Below are positions 14,443 through 15,562 of a DNA stretch of 15,562 nucleotides, piece after piece; the stretch's first letter is position 1, and each line of letters starts with the position of its first letter. The notes beneath the pieces are model-generated. The model searched no databases, was not told the DNA's origin, and saw only the letters and a program-made list of their open reading frames with translations. A program made the translations under genes and the position numbers. The stretch lies in assembly GCA_004213235.1 (NCBI GenBank), contig SHAI01000029.1:1-15562 (forward strand). Direction: 5' to 3'. Source of the stretch: Parvularculaceae bacterium. GTDB lineage: Bacteria; Pseudomonadota; Alphaproteobacteria; Caulobacterales; Parvularculaceae.

Positions 14443-15012
14443 ATGCCGATAGATGTTCTTTTAATTGCTGCGGCTGAAGCCGCCGGTCACGCAAAAAGCG
14501 GCGGCGGCGGACTTCCTCAGATGGACTTCTCCACTTATCCGAGTCAGATTTTCTGGCTTCTGATAACGTTCGGAGGGCTTTATTTCCTGATGTCGTCAGT
14601 GATCCTGCCGCGGCTTGGCGGGACAATTGAAGAACGGCGCGATCGCGTTGCCGATGACCTGGATCATGCTGCGGAATTTCGTCGGCAGGCGGAAGAAGCA
14701 GAAGCGGCGTATAATTCAGCACTCGCCGACGCGCGCGCAAAGGCGCAAACCATGGCGGCGGAAACTCGCGCTGAGGTCGAAGCTGAAATTGCAAGCATGC
14801 AGCAGGAAGCAGACCTAAAAGCTGCCACCCAGATCGCTGCGGCGGAAGAGCGCCTTAACGCCATGAAGGATCAGGCTTCAACAAAAGTGAAAGAAGCCGC
14901 TGGCGATGTTGCCAAAACCATCGTTTCGGCACTTATTGATGAGACGCCGGCAGACGATACCGTCAAGGCGGCGGTGGCTGGTGCCATTTCTGGACGAGAG
15001 GCTGCACGATGA
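14443..15012 (+). CDS. atpF': ATP synthase F0 subunit b'
   Basis: The 189-residue protein is the b' form of the peripheral stalk, which pairs with b in alphaproteobacteria, cyanobacteria and chloroplasts and holds F1 against rotation. A short Gly-rich N-terminus (HAKSGGGGLPQMDFSTYPSQ) leads into one membrane helix at about 36-56 (IFWLLITFGGLYFLMSSVIL). The rest is a long charged helix starting PRLGGTIEERRDRVADDLD, typical of b'. AGAGG at 14431-14435 lies 7 bases before the ATG at 14443. The stop codon overlaps the next gene's start in ATGA (15009-15012), so b' and b are probably translationally coupled. Product length is normal and nothing is missing. Confidence 0.93.
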   Translation: MPIDVLLIAAAEAAGHAKSGGGGLPQMDFSTYPSQIFWLLITFGGLYFLMSSVILPRLGGTIEERRDRVADDLDHAAEFRRQAEEAEAAYNSALADARAKAQTMAAETRAEVEAEIASMQQEADLKAATQIAAAEERLNAMKDQASTKVKEAAGDVAKTIVSALIDETPADDTVKAAVAGAISGREAAR

Positions 15013-15562
15013 ATATCGCACCGATTATTTTATTCGCTGCCGACGCGGCGGAAAAAGCCGGTGATAGCGCTGGCACCCCTCTCCTGCAGGATACATCGAC
15101 ATGGGTCAGCCTTGGTTTCCTGGTCGTTGTCGGCTTGTTCGCCTATTTGGGCGTGCACAAACAAATCGCGCAAACGCTGGATAAGCGCGCACAAGGCATT
15201 TCGGACGAGCTTGATGAAGCGCGGCGTCTGCGCGAGGAAGCACAAGAGCTGCTCGCACAATATCAGCGCCGTCAGCGCGAAGCTGAAGAAGAAGCGCAAG
15301 CCATTGTCGAGCAGGGCAAACGCGATGCCATGCGGCTTGCATCTGACATGCGCGACAAGCTGAATGACCAAATTGCCAGACGTGCGAAAGCGGCAGAAGA
15401 CAAGATCGCGCGGGCAGAAGCACAGGCTGTCGCCGAAATTCGTAATGAAACCGTCGACACCGCGATTGAGGCAACACGCTCGATCATCCGTGATCGAATG
15501 GACCAGAGCGCACACTCTGCCCTTGCTGAAAAAGCCGTTGACGAATTACGCTCACGCCTGAA
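15009..15562 (+). CDS. atpF: ATP synthase F0 subunit b, 5' part, cut by the window edge
   Basis: The frame from the ATG at 15009 stays open for 184 codons to the window end, so the 3' end is missing. It begins MNIAPIILFAADAAEKAG, has one membrane helix at about 31-49 (TWVSLGFLVVVGLFAYLGV) and continues as a charged helix rich in Glu, Arg, Ala and Gln. That is the b-subunit plan: membrane anchor, then dimerising stalk. HKQIAQTLDKRAQGISDELD just after the anchor is typical of alphaproteobacterial b subunits. It overlaps atpF' by four bases. With b' it should form the heterodimeric peripheral stalk. The family's usual length suggests that no more than a few residues are lost. Confidence 0.92.
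   Translation, partial: MNIAPIILFAADAAEKAGDSAGTPLLQDTSTWVSLGFLVVVGLFAYLGVHKQIAQTLDKRAQGISDELDEARRLREEAQELLAQYQRRQREAEEEAQAIVEQGKRDAMRLASDMRDKLNDQIARRAKAAEDKIARAEAQAVAEIRNETVDTAIEATRSIIRDRMDQSAHSALAEKAVDELRSRL

Overview
The window is a core-genome stretch of a moderately GC-rich alphaproteobacterium. The main clues are a CcrM-type GANTC methyltransferase with CtrA-like boxes in its upstream region, an F0 gene order atpI-atpB-atpE-atpF'-atpF with separate b' and b subunits, and the neighbourhood mutY / DUF721 (DciA) / DsbA-like lipoprotein / smc, which I recall from Caulobacter-like and rhizobial genomes. A family-level assignment (for example Hyphomonadaceae or Parvularculaceae) is not possible from the sequence alone.

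Layout. (1) 1-2582, plus strand: the 3' part of a PA0069/SplB-type radical SAM gene, rnhB (RNase HII) and ccrM. The stretch between rnhB and ccrM carries phased TTAA half-sites and a cluster of GANTC sites. (2) 2660-5608, plus strand: an acyl-CoA carboxylase carboxyltransferase (beta) subunit without a biotin carboxylase nearby, then a secreted or periplasmic serine hydrolase of the class C beta-lactamase fold with visibly lower GC. (3) 5723-6856, minus strand: mutY, convergent with the hydrolase. (4) 6857-7177: divergent intergenic region with five 15-bp tandem repeats. (5) 7178-12565, plus strand: a DciA/DUF721 gene, a small lipoprotein, a DsbA-like lipoprotein and smc. A 13-bp tandem array precedes the dsbA-like gene, and palindromes and stem-loops fill the dsbA-smc gap. 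(6) 12796-15562, plus strand: the F0 part of the ATP synthase operon behind a good sigma-70-like promoter. GC-rich hairpins lie on both sides of atpE, and atpF is cut by the window edge.

How the genes fit together: ccrM, rnhB, mutY, the DciA-like helicase loader and smc all serve DNA replication, repair, methylation or chromosome organisation. The DsbA-like and small lipoproteins act in the envelope. The atp genes form the membrane rotor and stator of the ATP synthase, and the F1 genes must lie elsewhere.

I found no mobile element, CRISPR array, tRNA or rRNA and no sign of a new defence or biosynthetic system. The observations most worth checking are regulatory or structural: the ccrM control region, two unrelated short tandem arrays, and the hairpins around atpE and before smc.
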